A DNA stretch of 64,000 nt from Kitasatospora sp. NBC_01250 (GTDB taxonomy: Bacteria; Actinomycetota; Actinomycetes; Streptomycetales; Streptomycetaceae). The stretch is taken from assembly GCF_036226465.1 (NCBI RefSeq), contig NZ_CP108476.1:7626001-7690000 (forward strand), given 5' to 3'. Below, in pieces: positions 38,396 through 46,513 of the stretch (position 1 is the stretch's first letter; every line of letters starts with the position of its first letter). Under the pieces are notes generated by a model, which was given only the letters and a program-made list of their open reading frames with translations, did no database searches and had not been told where the DNA came from. A program made the translations under genes and the position numbers.

Positions 38396-38638
38396 GATCG
38401 ATCGCCTCCGAAGGGTGAGCACCCTGCGGGAACGACGACGGCGGGAACGGCCCAGCGCCCCGGACCCCGTTCCACCGTCAGCGGCCCCCCGACTCTGCGG
38501 CCCTGACGGGCGCCCGAGAACAAAGCATCATGCTAACGCCAGGAAAACGCCATGGAGTGGAAAGTCGGCAGTGAAGAGACTGGTCCCGGCCACATGCGCC
38601 GTGCTCGACCGATCGAGCCGGGGCCCAAGGGGGGATAC

Positions 38639-39193
38639 ATGACTGGGTACATGACTGGGCGGAACATGAACGGGGATCCGAGCCGGTCACCGCAACGGGC
38701 GCTGGCGGCGAGGCCCGATCCGGGCGACGCCGCCACCCCGCAGGAGCTGGTCCGCCGGCTCCGGGCGCTCAAGGCGTGGTCGGGCAACCCGTCGCTGCGC
38801 GAGCTGGAGCGCCGCACCGGCGTTCCGCGGAGCACGATCTCGGGTGACCTGAGCCCTCGTCGGGACCGCCTGCCGCCGCTGCAACGGGTGTCGACGCTGG
38901 TCACCGCCTTCGGCGCGTCCGCCGAGGAGCTCGCCCGCTGGCGGTGCGCCTGGCAGCGCATCGAGATGCGGCAGCAGGCGGCGGAACCACCCGTGCCGGC
39001 TCCGCACGCCGCCGTCGCACCGCCCGCCTCCGACCTCGCCCCGGCCGCGCCCGGGGCACCACCGCAGGCGCGGGCGATCGGCGGCCTGCTCGCCGCCGTC
39101 CTGGCCCTGCCCCTGCACGCCTGGCGGTTGATCGGCCACTCGGCGCTTCTTCAGACGAAGAAGGCGTTCATCCCGGGCACGTCGGAGAGGTAG
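38639..39193 (+). CDS. Helix-turn-helix protein with possible membrane tail
   Basis: From ATG 38639 (AAGGGGGGATAC upstream) the product is 184 residues. It holds a helix-turn-helix of the kind found in many streptomycete regulators: TPQELVRRLRALKAWSGNPSLRELERRTGVPRSTISGDL. An Ala/Pro linker and a hydrophobic segment near the end (AIGGLLAAVLALPLHAWRLIGHSALL) follow. A 12-bp duplication (TACATGACTGGG twice) gives alternative ATGs at 38639 and 38651, with another at 38666; an upstream ATG at 38552 has no good ribosome site. It is divergent from the XRE/TPR regulator and its last 43 bases overlap the convergent NTF2-like gene. Confidence 0.65.
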   Translation: MTGYMTGRNMNGDPSRSPQRALAARPDPGDAATPQELVRRLRALKAWSGNPSLRELERRTGVPRSTISGDLSPRRDRLPPLQRVSTLVTAFGASAEELARWRCAWQRIEMRQQAAEPPVPAPHAAVAPPASDLAPAAPGAPPQARAIGGLLAAVLALPLHAWRLIGHSALLQTKKAFIPGTSER

Positions 39194-39558
39194 GTCTCGA
39201 TCGAGCGGATCCGGCCCTCGTGCAGGAAGCAGACGGTGGACAGGTACTCGTCCAGCACCCGGCCGTCCCGCTCGGCGGTGTTGTGCAGCGACAGCGCCAC
39301 GTTGTCGCGGCTGTACAACGGGCGCAGGAACTCGAAGTTCACCCCGTAGCTCGCGATCAGCCGGACCCGCTCGACCACGGCGTCGACGCCCTCGGCGGTT
39401 CCGGAGATCGTGTTGTCGCCGGGCAGCGTCCAGCTGGCGTCCTCGGTCAGCAGCGAGCGCAGCCGCGCCCAGTCGCCGGTCTGCAGGCTGAGGCGGAAGT
39501 CCTCGACCAGGCGGAACTTGGCCTCGTCGCTCATGGGGGTGGTGGGCTGGTCGGACAT
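39151..39558 (-). CDS. NTF2-fold/SnoaL-like protein
   Basis: The 135-residue protein shows the NTF2-like pattern: FRLVEDFRLSLQTGDWARLRSLLTEDASWTLPGDNTISGTAEGVDAVVERVRLI, followed by VALSLHNTAERDGRVLDEYLSTVCFLHEGRIRSIETYLSDVPGMNAFF. The WTLPGDNTISG and final YLSD segments are typical of the SnoaL-like domain. Substrate is unknown. It is transcribed away from the LysR-type gene at 39675 across a 116-base gap. This is the classic arrangement in which a LysR regulator controls its divergent neighbour. Confidence 0.85.
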   Translation of the reverse strand: MSDQPTTPMSDEAKFRLVEDFRLSLQTGDWARLRSLLTEDASWTLPGDNTISGTAEGVDAVVERVRLIASYGVNFEFLRPLYSRDNVALSLHNTAERDGRVLDEYLSTVCFLHEGRIRSIETYLSDVPGMNAFFV

Positions 39559-39674
39559 GGCGGATCCCTCCGAAGCGGTCGGTCTCGGTGTTGTCCGTCA
39601 GCTTTCCCCGGGCGGGCGGCGAACGGAAATACCGTCCTGACCTGCGGATCATTCCCGGTGTGCATAATGCCGGG

Positions 39675-40583
39675 ATGACCATCGAAGAGCTGCGCTGGTT
39701 CCTGGCCGTCGCGGAGACCGAGCACGTCACCGACGCCGCCGCGCTCGTCGGCACCTCGCAGCCGACGCTGTCGCGGGCGATCGCCCGGCTGGAACGCGGG
39801 CTCGGCACCCCGCTGTTCGACCGTGACCGGCACCGGCTGCGGCTCAACGACTGCGGCAAGGTCTACCGGCGCCACGCCCGGCGGGCGCTGGCGGAGCTGG
39901 AGGCGGCCGAGGACCGGATCGCCGCGCTGCTGCGCCCGGCCGAGGACACGCTGCGGCTGGCCTTCGTGCACTCGCTCGGCGGCTGGCTGGTGCCCGAACT
40001 GCTCGGCGCCTACCAGCGCGAGTCGCCGGGCACCGGGTTCGCGCTGCACCAGGAGTCGGCGGCGGGGGTGCTCGAACTCGTCCAGGACGGCTCGGCGGAG
40101 CTGGCCGTCACCGCGCCGCGGCCCGCCGGCGCGGGCTGGGGCTGGCTGCCGCTGCGCGAGGAGCGGCTGGCGCTCTCGGTGCCCGAGGGGCACCGGCTGG
40201 CCGACCGCGACGCGGTGCGGCTGACCGACCTGAACGACGAGCGGTTCATCATCATGCGCGACGAGGCCGGGCTGCGGCAGATCACCTGCCGGATCTTCCA
40301 CGAGGCGGGCGTGACGCCCTCGGTGGTGCTGGAGGCCGGTGAGGTGGCCACCATCCGCGGCATGGTCGGCGCCGGGCTCGGGGTGGCCGTGCTGCCCGCC
40401 GGGGACGGCCGCGCGGCGCCGCAGCCCGGGGTGCGGGTGGTGCCGCTCGCCGACCGGGACGCCCGGCGCGGCATCGGGCTGGCCTGGCGCGAGGACCGCC
40501 CGGCCACGGCGCCCTGCCGGCGGTTCCGGGCCTTCGCGGCGGAGCTGGCGGGCCGACCGGTCAGACCGGCAGCAGACGGGTGA
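39675..40583 (+). CDS. LysR-type transcriptional regulator
   Basis: The 302-residue protein starts at ATG 39675 with the standard LysR helix-turn-helix (MTIEELRWFLAVAETEHVTDAAALVGTSQPTLSRAIARLERGLGTPLFDRDRHRLRLNDCG). It continues into a periplasmic-binding-like effector domain (LRLAFVHSLGGWLVPELLGAYQ, then VLEAGEVATIRGMVGAGLGVAVLPAGDG). Regulators of this group resemble GltC/YtlI-type LTTRs; the effector is unknown. It probably controls the divergent NTF2-like gene and itself. Its last bases overlap the convergent VWA gene (stop at 40561) by 23 bp. Confidence 0.93.
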   Translation: MTIEELRWFLAVAETEHVTDAAALVGTSQPTLSRAIARLERGLGTPLFDRDRHRLRLNDCGKVYRRHARRALAELEAAEDRIAALLRPAEDTLRLAFVHSLGGWLVPELLGAYQRESPGTGFALHQESAAGVLELVQDGSAELAVTAPRPAGAGWGWLPLREERLALSVPEGHRLADRDAVRLTDLNDERFIIMRDEAGLRQITCRIFHEAGVTPSVVLEAGEVATIRGMVGAGLGVAVLPAGDGRAAPQPGVRVVPLADRDARRGIGLAWREDRPATAPCRRFRAFAAELAGRPVRPAADG

Positions 40584-42000
40584 TCAACTCGCCCAGCTGG
40601 CGGGCGTTCCGGCAGGGGTGCATGGCCACCAGGCCCGCGTAGTCGAGGGCCGCGGAGTCGCCGGTGGACCACAGGGCGGGCTGTTCGGGGTTGAGCCAGT
40701 GCACCCGGCGGGCCCGCCCGGCGAGCTGGGCGAGGGCGGGCAGGTTGGGGTCGCGGCGGTTGTTGCGGGCGTCGCCCAGGATCAGCACCGAGGTGCGCGG
40801 GGTCACCGCCTCCTGGTAGCGGTCGGCGAACTCGCCGAGCGCCGAACCGTAGTCGCTGTAGGGGTGGTGGCCGATCACCGCGGCCTCGGTCGTGATCCGC
40901 CGGGCCAGCCCGCCCGGGTCCGCGGTCCCGGTGGTGACCAGCTGGGTCACCTCGTCCACCCGGTTGACGAAGGCGAACACCCGTACCCGGCTGAACTCCT
41001 CGCGCAGCGCCTGGACCAGCAGCATGGTGAAGTCGGAGAACCCGGCCACCGAGCTGGACACGTCGCAGAGCAGCAGCAGGTCGGGACGCTGCGGCCGGCG
41101 CTGCCGGTAGGCGGGCCGCAGCGGTACGCCGCCGGTGCCCAGCGAGCGGCGCACGGTGCGGCGCAGGTCGATCCGGCCCCGGGCGGCGCGGCGGCGCCGG
41201 GCGGCCAGGTGGGTGGCGAGCTTGCGGGCGAGCGGGCGCACCGAGCGGCGCAGCTCGGCCAGTTGGTCGCGCCCGGCGAACAGGAAGTCGATCTGGTCGA
41301 CGCTGGGCGCAACTGCCCGGCGGGCGATCTCCGCGGTGCCCTGCTCCTCGGCGGTGCGGCGGCGGGCCTCGGTGGCCACCAGGCCGCGGAACGCCTCGAT
41401 CCGGCGGCGGATCTCGTCCGGCTCGATCCGGTCGGTGAGCGCGTCGGGTGCGTCGGCGGGCGCGCCGGGGCGGCCGGCGCGCAGCGCGGCGAGCACCCGG
41501 GCCAGCAGGATCTGCGGGCGCAGCCGCTCCAGCGTCTGGTGGGCCGACCAGCCGCCCGAGCCGGGGGTGGCACTGGGCGTAGCCCCGGCTCCCGCGCCCG
41601 GTGCGCTGCCGAACCGGCCCAGCGCCTGCACCGCGAGGCCGGCCAGCCGCGCCATCGCCGCCGAGTCGCCCGCGGCCAGCGCCTCGGCCAGCCGCTCCCG
41701 CAGCTCCTCGACGGAGGTGGCGGCGCCGGCCGCGGCCGGCCGGGCGGTGCTCGGATCACCGACCGAGCGGGGGAAGTACAGGTCGAAGGTGGCGTCGAAG
41801 ACCGGGCGCTGGCCCTGCCCGCGCAGCAGTGCCGCCGCCAGTCCCTCGCGCAGCCGCTCCCGGTCGGCCAGCCCGAGCACCGCCAGCACCGCGGCGGCGT
41901 CGACCGTCTCGCCGGGTCCGACCCGCACGTGGTGTCCGCGCAGCGCGTGCACGAAGCCGGTCAGCCGCTCGGGCAGCGCGCGCTGCGCAGCCCCGGTCAC
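40561..42000 (-). CDS. CoxE-like VWA-domain protein
   Basis: The 479-residue protein starts at GTG 42000, overlapping the ATPase stop by four bases. The N-terminal half is Ala/Arg-rich and helical. The C-terminal half is a von Willebrand A domain with the metal site DVSSSVAGFSDF (D-x-S-x-S) near residue 320 and TSVLILGDARNNRRDP near 400. CoxE-type proteins work with MoxR-type AAA ATPases as metal-insertion or complex-assembly chaperones. The partner ATPase is encoded immediately upstream, and the target complex is not in the window. Confidence 0.88.
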   Translation of the reverse strand: MTGAAQRALPERLTGFVHALRGHHVRVGPGETVDAAAVLAVLGLADRERLREGLAAALLRGQGQRPVFDATFDLYFPRSVGDPSTARPAAAGAATSVEELRERLAEALAAGDSAAMARLAGLAVQALGRFGSAPGAGAGATPSATPGSGGWSAHQTLERLRPQILLARVLAALRAGRPGAPADAPDALTDRIEPDEIRRRIEAFRGLVATEARRRTAEEQGTAEIARRAVAPSVDQIDFLFAGRDQLAELRRSVRPLARKLATHLAARRRRAARGRIDLRRTVRRSLGTGGVPLRPAYRQRRPQRPDLLLLCDVSSSVAGFSDFTMLLVQALREEFSRVRVFAFVNRVDEVTQLVTTGTADPGGLARRITTEAAVIGHHPYSDYGSALGEFADRYQEAVTPRTSVLILGDARNNRRDPNLPALAQLAGRARRVHWLNPEQPALWSTGDSAALDYAGLVAMHPCRNARQLGELITRLLPV

Positions 42001-42878
42001 GCCGAGGCCAGGGTCAGCTTCTCGACCGCCCGGCGCAGGTCCTCCTGGTGCTTGAGGACCACGCCCAGGCTGTCGCGGACCACCGCGTCGTCCAGCGAGT
42101 CGGCGCCCAGCGCCAGCAGGGTCCGGGCCCAGTCGATGGTCTCGGCGACCGAGGGCGCCTTGCGCAGCTCCATCGCCCGCAGCGCACCGATCACCTTGAC
42201 CACCGACTCGGCCAGCGCCTGGTCCAGCTGCGGCACCCGGGACCTGACGATCCGGCACTCCAGCTCCTCGTCCGGGAAGTCGAGGTGCAGGAAGAGGCAG
42301 CGGCGGCGCAGCGCCTCGGAGAGCTCGCGGGTCGCGTTGGAGGTGAGCACCACGAACGGGCGGCGCTCGGCCGTGATGGTGCCCAGCTCCGGGACGGTCA
42401 CCTGGAAGTCGCTCAGCACCTCCAGGAGCAGGCCCTCCACCTCGACGTCGGCCTTGTCGGTCTCGTCGACGAGCAGCACGGTGGGCTCGCTGCCGCGGAT
42501 CGCGGTGAGCAGCGGGCGCGGCAGCAGGAACTCCTCGGAGAAGATGTCGGCCTTGGCCTCCTGCCAGCTCTCCTCGCGCCCGGCCGTGATCCGCAGCAGC
42601 TGCTTGGCGTGGTTCCACTCGTAGAGCGCGCGGGACTCGTCCACGCCCTCGTAGCACTGCAGCCGCACCAGCCGGGCGCCGGCCACGGCGGCCACCGCCT
42701 TGGCCAGTTCGGTCTTGCCCACCCCGGCCGGGCCCTCCACCAGCAGCGGCTTGCCCAGCCGGTCGGCGAGGAAGACCGTGGTGGCGACGGCTGTGGAGGC
42801 CAGGTAGCCCACCTCGGCCAACCGCGCCGACACCTCCTCGACGGAGGCGAAGAAGCCCGTGTGCTGTTCACCGGTCAT
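41997..42878 (-). CDS. MoxR-family AAA+ ATPase
   Basis: The 293-residue protein has Walker A EGPAGVGKTELAKA near residue 47, Walker B TVLLVDETDKAD near 110, sensor 1 VVLTSNATRELSEALRRRC and the lid domain. This is the standard MoxR/CoxD layout. ATG 42878 follows GGGAG and overlaps the stop of the hydrolase gene (42875-42877). A longer frame to 42956 would run into that gene and is unlikely. It acts with the CoxE-like protein encoded downstream as an ATP-driven assembly chaperone. Confidence 0.9.
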   Translation of the reverse strand: MTGEQHTGFFASVEEVSARLAEVGYLASTAVATTVFLADRLGKPLLVEGPAGVGKTELAKAVAAVAGARLVRLQCYEGVDESRALYEWNHAKQLLRITAGREESWQEAKADIFSEEFLLPRPLLTAIRGSEPTVLLVDETDKADVEVEGLLLEVLSDFQVTVPELGTITAERRPFVVLTSNATRELSEALRRRCLFLHLDFPDEELECRIVRSRVPQLDQALAESVVKVIGALRAMELRKAPSVAETIDWARTLLALGADSLDDAVVRDSLGVVLKHQEDLRRAVEKLTLASA

Positions 42879-44509
42879 TGCTGTCGAACTCCCGCCTGTG
42901 GCGCGCCGCGCGGGCGCCTCGTCCTCGCACTGTAGCGGCTGGGCGGGCCGGTGCACGAGGATCGGTTACCGGTGGGTAGCCGGCCGGTGAGCAGGAAGGC
43001 GGTGAACGGACCGGCCACCTTCGGGTCGGCGAAGTCCACGCCGTGGCCGGTGGCCTCCAGGGTGACCATGGCGGCCCGGTGGCCGAAGGCGCTCAGCGTC
43101 TGGCGGGCCCCGGCGTAGGCGGTGTCCGGGTCCTTGAGGTTCTGCAGCATCAGGATGTTGCGCGGCCCGATCGGGTCGGCCCGCACCGGCGGTTCGGTGG
43201 GGCCGTAGTGCCAGTAGGCGCACGGCCAGACGTTGCCCGGCATGCCGTTGCTGAGCGGGTAGCGGATCCGGTCGGCGGCCGTCCGGGCGGCGTAGTAGCC
43301 CGGATCGCGCGGCCAGGGCGTGTCGTTGCAGATCACGGCATCCTGGGCGGCGACGAAGTTGTCCGGGATCACCGTCGGCAGCGTGCTGCCGCCACCCGGA
43401 CCGGGCGGCGGCAGCACCCCGGTGTCGGCGGCCTGCCAGGCGCGGGCGGCCAGCGGGTAGTAGGCGGCGTTGGTCAGCACCGAGAAGGTCAGCGCCCGGA
43501 ACCCGTTGCCGTCCAGCACCCGCCCGTCGCCCAGCCGCAGCGGCGTGCGGTCCAGCTTGGCGGCCAGCCGGAAGTAGCCGGCGCGGACTGCCGCCTGGGT
43601 GGCGCCCAGGTGCAGGGTGGCGTCCTGCTGGGCCAGGTAGGCCGCCAGCGCCGGGAACGCCTGCTCGGTGCCCAGCCCGTACAGGCTCATGCCCTGCTCC
43701 ACGCCGCCGGGGGCGACCGTGCTGTCCAGCACCACCTTGTCGGTGTGCGGGGCGAACATCGTGGCGTAGATCTGGCCCAGGTAGGTGCCGTAGGAGCTGC
43801 CCAGGTAGGAGATCTTCGGCACGCCCAGGGCGGTGCGGATCCGGTCCAGGTCGCGGGCGGAGTCGGCGGTGCTGATGTCGCCGAGGTAGTCGCCGGCGGT
43901 TGCCGCGCAGGTGTCCGCGACCCGCTTGGCGAAGGCCAGGTTGCCGGAGATGTCGCCGTCGGGCGCCGGGTAGGGGTAGTTGAGCTCGGCGGCCCGGTCG
44001 GCGGCGCTCAGGCCGCAGGCGACCGGGGTGCTGTTGCCCACGCCGCGCTCGTCGAAGCCGATCAGGTCGTAGGAGGCCGGCACGGCGGCGGGCAGGATGC
44101 CGAGCAGCTGGCTGGGGTAGTCCAGGCCCGAGCCGCCGGGCCCGCCCGGCACCACGACCAGGTCGCCGAGCCGGTGGGCGGGATCGGCGGTGCGGATCCG
44201 GGAGACGGTCAGGGTGATGCTGCCGGCGCCGGGCTGCCGGTAGTCGCGGGGGACCCGCAGGGTGGCGCACTGCTCGCGGGGGTCGCGCGGGTAGTAGCTG
44301 CCGTTGGCGTTCGGGGTCGGCGCGGGGCAGGCGCCCCAGTCGAGCGCGGACCGGCTGAGCCCGCTGGCGGGCTGACCGGCGGTGGCGGCGGCGGGCTCGG
44401 CGAGTGCGGCGCCGAGCAGCAGGGCGGCGGCCAGCAGTGCGCCGCCGGCCGGCACGCGGCCGGCCCGGTGGGCGGAGTGCGGTCGCGCTGGACGGTACGG
44501 AGAGGTCAT
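42875..44509 (-). CDS. Secreted alpha/beta hydrolase, tripeptidyl aminopeptidase type
   Basis: The 544-residue protein has a signal peptide (about residues 1-42, ending EPAAATAGQ). The alpha/beta-hydrolase domain has the oxyanion segment VVPGGPGGSGLDYP, nucleophile elbow GSSYGTYLG (Ser near 236) and the C-terminal TAP-like part (NILMLQNLKDPDTAYAGARQTLSAFG, then GHGVDF for the catalytic His). Members cleave tripeptides or prodrug-like peptides outside the cell. About 30 residues follow the usual end point (LLTGRLPTG), running into the ATPase start, so translation of the three genes is coupled. It is divergent from the kinase gene at 44614. Confidence 0.87.
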   Translation of the reverse strand: MTSPYRPARPHSAHRAGRVPAGGALLAAALLLGAALAEPAAATAGQPASGLSRSALDWGACPAPTPNANGSYYPRDPREQCATLRVPRDYRQPGAGSITLTVSRIRTADPAHRLGDLVVVPGGPGGSGLDYPSQLLGILPAAVPASYDLIGFDERGVGNSTPVACGLSAADRAAELNYPYPAPDGDISGNLAFAKRVADTCAATAGDYLGDISTADSARDLDRIRTALGVPKISYLGSSYGTYLGQIYATMFAPHTDKVVLDSTVAPGGVEQGMSLYGLGTEQAFPALAAYLAQQDATLHLGATQAAVRAGYFRLAAKLDRTPLRLGDGRVLDGNGFRALTFSVLTNAAYYPLAARAWQAADTGVLPPPGPGGGSTLPTVIPDNFVAAQDAVICNDTPWPRDPGYYAARTAADRIRYPLSNGMPGNVWPCAYWHYGPTEPPVRADPIGPRNILMLQNLKDPDTAYAGARQTLSAFGHRAAMVTLEATGHGVDFADPKVAGPFTAFLLTGRLPTGNRSSCTGPPSRYSARTRRPRGAPQAGVRQQ

Positions 44510-44613
44510 GGGCGCGACGGTAGGAGAGTTGACGGTCCGTCACCTGATCCTCAGGGTGGAGATGCGGGTTTATTCCGTTCTCCACCCTGGGGTGGTTCCG
44601 CTACGGTGACGCG

Positions 44614-45147
44614 GTGAAGACGGACGTGATCATCCTCAACGGCGGCTCCAGCTCGGGCAAGTCCGGCATCGTCCGGTGCCTGCAGGCGGTGCTGCCGGAT
44701 CCGTGGCTGGCCCTCGGAGTCGACACCTTCGTCGACTCGCTGCCCGCGGCCATGCGCTCCTCGCAGGCCGGGATCGAGTTCGCCCCGGACGGCGAGGTGC
44801 AGGTCGGCGCGGTGTTCCGGGAGTTGGAGGCCGCGTGGATCGAGGGGGTCGCCGCGATGGCGCGCGCGGGTGCCCGGGTGATCGTGGACGAGGTGTTCCT
44901 CGGCGGCGCGCAGTCCCAGCAGCGGTGGCTGCGGGCGCTCCAGGGGCTCGAGGTGCTCTGGGTCGGGGTGCGGTGCGAGAGCGCGGTGGCGGCGGGGCGC
45001 GAGCTGGCGCGCGGCGACCGGACGGTGGGGATGGCCCGGGCGCAGGCGGAGCTGGTGCACCGGGGGGTGCGCTACGACCTGGAGGTGGACAGCACCCGGC
45101 GCGAGTCGCTGGAGTGCGCGCGGCTCGTCGCGGCGCGGGTCGGCTGA
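44614..45147 (+). CDS. Chloramphenicol phosphotransferase-like P-loop kinase
   Basis: The 177-residue protein has the CPT family signature IILNGGSSSGKSGIVRCLQ (Walker A at about 10-17), LGVDTFVDSLP with the conserved Asp, ARVIVDEVFLGG, and LWVGVRCESAVAAGRELARGDRTVGMARAQ near the lid. The reference enzyme phosphorylates chloramphenicol in S. venezuelae; most homologues have unknown substrates. GTG 44614 is 104 bases from the divergent hydrolase start. A palindrome CCACCC-TG-GGGTGG at 44582-44595 lies in that gap. A self-resistance role for a nearby peptide is possible but unsupported. Confidence 0.85.
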   Translation: MKTDVIILNGGSSSGKSGIVRCLQAVLPDPWLALGVDTFVDSLPAAMRSSQAGIEFAPDGEVQVGAVFRELEAAWIEGVAAMARAGARVIVDEVFLGGAQSQQRWLRALQGLEVLWVGVRCESAVAAGRELARGDRTVGMARAQAELVHRGVRYDLEVDSTRRESLECARLVAARVG

Positions 45148-45237
45148 CCGGACCGGGGGGATCCGCCGAACGTCGGTCCCACCAAGGGCTGACTCCGGCG
45201 CGGCGGGCGTGACCCGGGGCGCCCGCGCGGGGTTGGG

Positions 45238-45684
45238 GTGGGCGTGAACGACTGCGAACATACCGGTCGGCTGCCGGCCACCCGGACCACCTGGGCCCTG
45301 CTCCACCCGCTCCTCACCGCGATCTCGCAGGCCGGGGTCCCGTTCGGGGCGGGCGACCTGGAGCGCCTGCACGACGCGGCGGCGCTGGGGCCGGACTTCG
45401 TCCAGGCCCTGACCCGCTGGATCATCGCCGCCCATCGGGCGGCACCGCCGAGCGGGCCCACGGTCTGGGTCGCGGGGCACACTCCGCGGGTCCAGCTCAC
45501 CCCGGTACCGGCGCCGCTGCCCGCGCCGCTGCCGCTGCCCGCCCCGCTGCCGCCGCCCGCGTCGTTGCCGCTGTCCGCACCGACGGGGGTGCCGGGGAGC
45601 CGGTCGGGGAACGAGCGCCGGTCGGGGGGCGACCGCAGGGCCGAGGTCGACCGCAGGGCGGAGGGCGACCGCAGGGCCTCCTGA
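45238..45684 (+). CDS. Hypothetical protein with C-terminal charged repeat
   Basis: The 148-residue frame (GTG 45238; GTG 45244 is an equal alternative) has a folded-looking N-terminal half: TTWALLHPLLTAISQAGVPFGAGDLERLHDAAALGPDFVQALTRWIIAAH. A proline/leucine linker (PLPAPLPLPAPLPPPA) and a charged tail with a repeated GDRRAEVDRRAEGDRRA motif follow. I recognise no family. The N-terminal half has normal amphipathic helices and supports a real gene. The tail repeats may reflect slippage in GACCGCAGGGC units at the DNA level. Confidence 0.5.
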   Translation: MGVNDCEHTGRLPATRTTWALLHPLLTAISQAGVPFGAGDLERLHDAAALGPDFVQALTRWIIAAHRAAPPSGPTVWVAGHTPRVQLTPVPAPLPAPLPLPAPLPPPASLPLSAPTGVPGSRSGNERRSGGDRRAEVDRRAEGDRRAS

Positions 45685-45836
45685 GCCGGCGTCGGCCCGG
45701 GTTGCCGGGCGGGAGTCCGGGACGGGTGTGGCGGATGGGCAACCAGAGTCGGCCGTCGGCCCGTAGTAAGGGTGGTACGTGCTGAACCAGCCGTGCGCTC
45801 CGAGCTGGACGAGGACTCCAGGAAGGCAGGTGGCCG

Positions 45837-46466
45837 GTGTCCGCCGTAGCGGTTCTGACCAAGGCACCCGATCCGATCTCCCGTGCCGGACTGGACAGTT
45901 ATCTGCGGGCCGTGCCGGGGGTGACCCTGGTGGCGGACCGGCCGGCCGACCAGCGCTGCACGGTGGTCCAGCTGGCCGACGCGGTCAGCCGCGACCTGCT
46001 GCGCGAGGCCCGCGAACTGGTGCTCGACCCGCGGATCCGGCTGGTGCTGATCGTCGAGCGGCTGCGCGAGGACGAGCTGATCGACGTGGCGGCCAGCGGG
46101 ATCTCGCACCTCCTGCTGCGGCACGAGGTGACCCCGGCGCGGCTGCTGCGCGCCGTGCACGGGGCGCACAGCGGCAGCAGCTCGCTGCCGCCCGGCCTGC
46201 TGAACCAACTGCTCGACCGGATCGGCAGGGTGCAGCAGGGCGCGGAGAACGCGGAGAGCGCGCCGAGGCGCGGGCAGCCGCTCGAGGAGCGGGAGATCGC
46301 GGTCCTGCGACTGGTGGCCGAGGGCTGCGACACCGCGGAGATAGGCGCCAGGCTCGGGTACTCCGAGCGCTGGGTGAAGAACGTCCTGCACCGGCTCACC
46401 AGCCGGCTGAACCTGCGCAACCGCACGCACGCACTGGCGTACGCGATGCGCCGGGGGCTGCTCTGA
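45837..46466 (+). CDS. LuxR-type regulator with degenerate receiver domain
   Basis: The 209-residue protein has a NarL-like layout: a receiver-like domain (about 1-120) and a C-terminal LuxR helix-turn-helix (EEREIAVLRLVAEGCDTAEIGARLGYSERWVKNVLHRLTSRLNLRNRTHALAYAMRRGLL). The receiver lacks the acidic pair after the first strand (VLTKAPDPISRAGL) and has VVQLADAV where the phosphorylated Asp is expected, so it is probably not controlled by phosphorylation. GTG 45837 follows GGAAGGCAGG. The gene converges on the prenyltransferase gene with 47 bases between stops and is the nearest regulator to NRPS system 2. Confidence 0.88.
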   Translation: MSAVAVLTKAPDPISRAGLDSYLRAVPGVTLVADRPADQRCTVVQLADAVSRDLLREARELVLDPRIRLVLIVERLREDELIDVAASGISHLLLRHEVTPARLLRAVHGAHSGSSSLPPGLLNQLLDRIGRVQQGAENAESAPRRGQPLEEREIAVLRLVAEGCDTAEIGARLGYSERWVKNVLHRLTSRLNLRNRTHALAYAMRRGLL

Positions 46467-46513
46467 GGTGAGGCCGCCGACTGCCGGCTGCCGGCCGGCG
46501 GTGGGCCGCCGGG

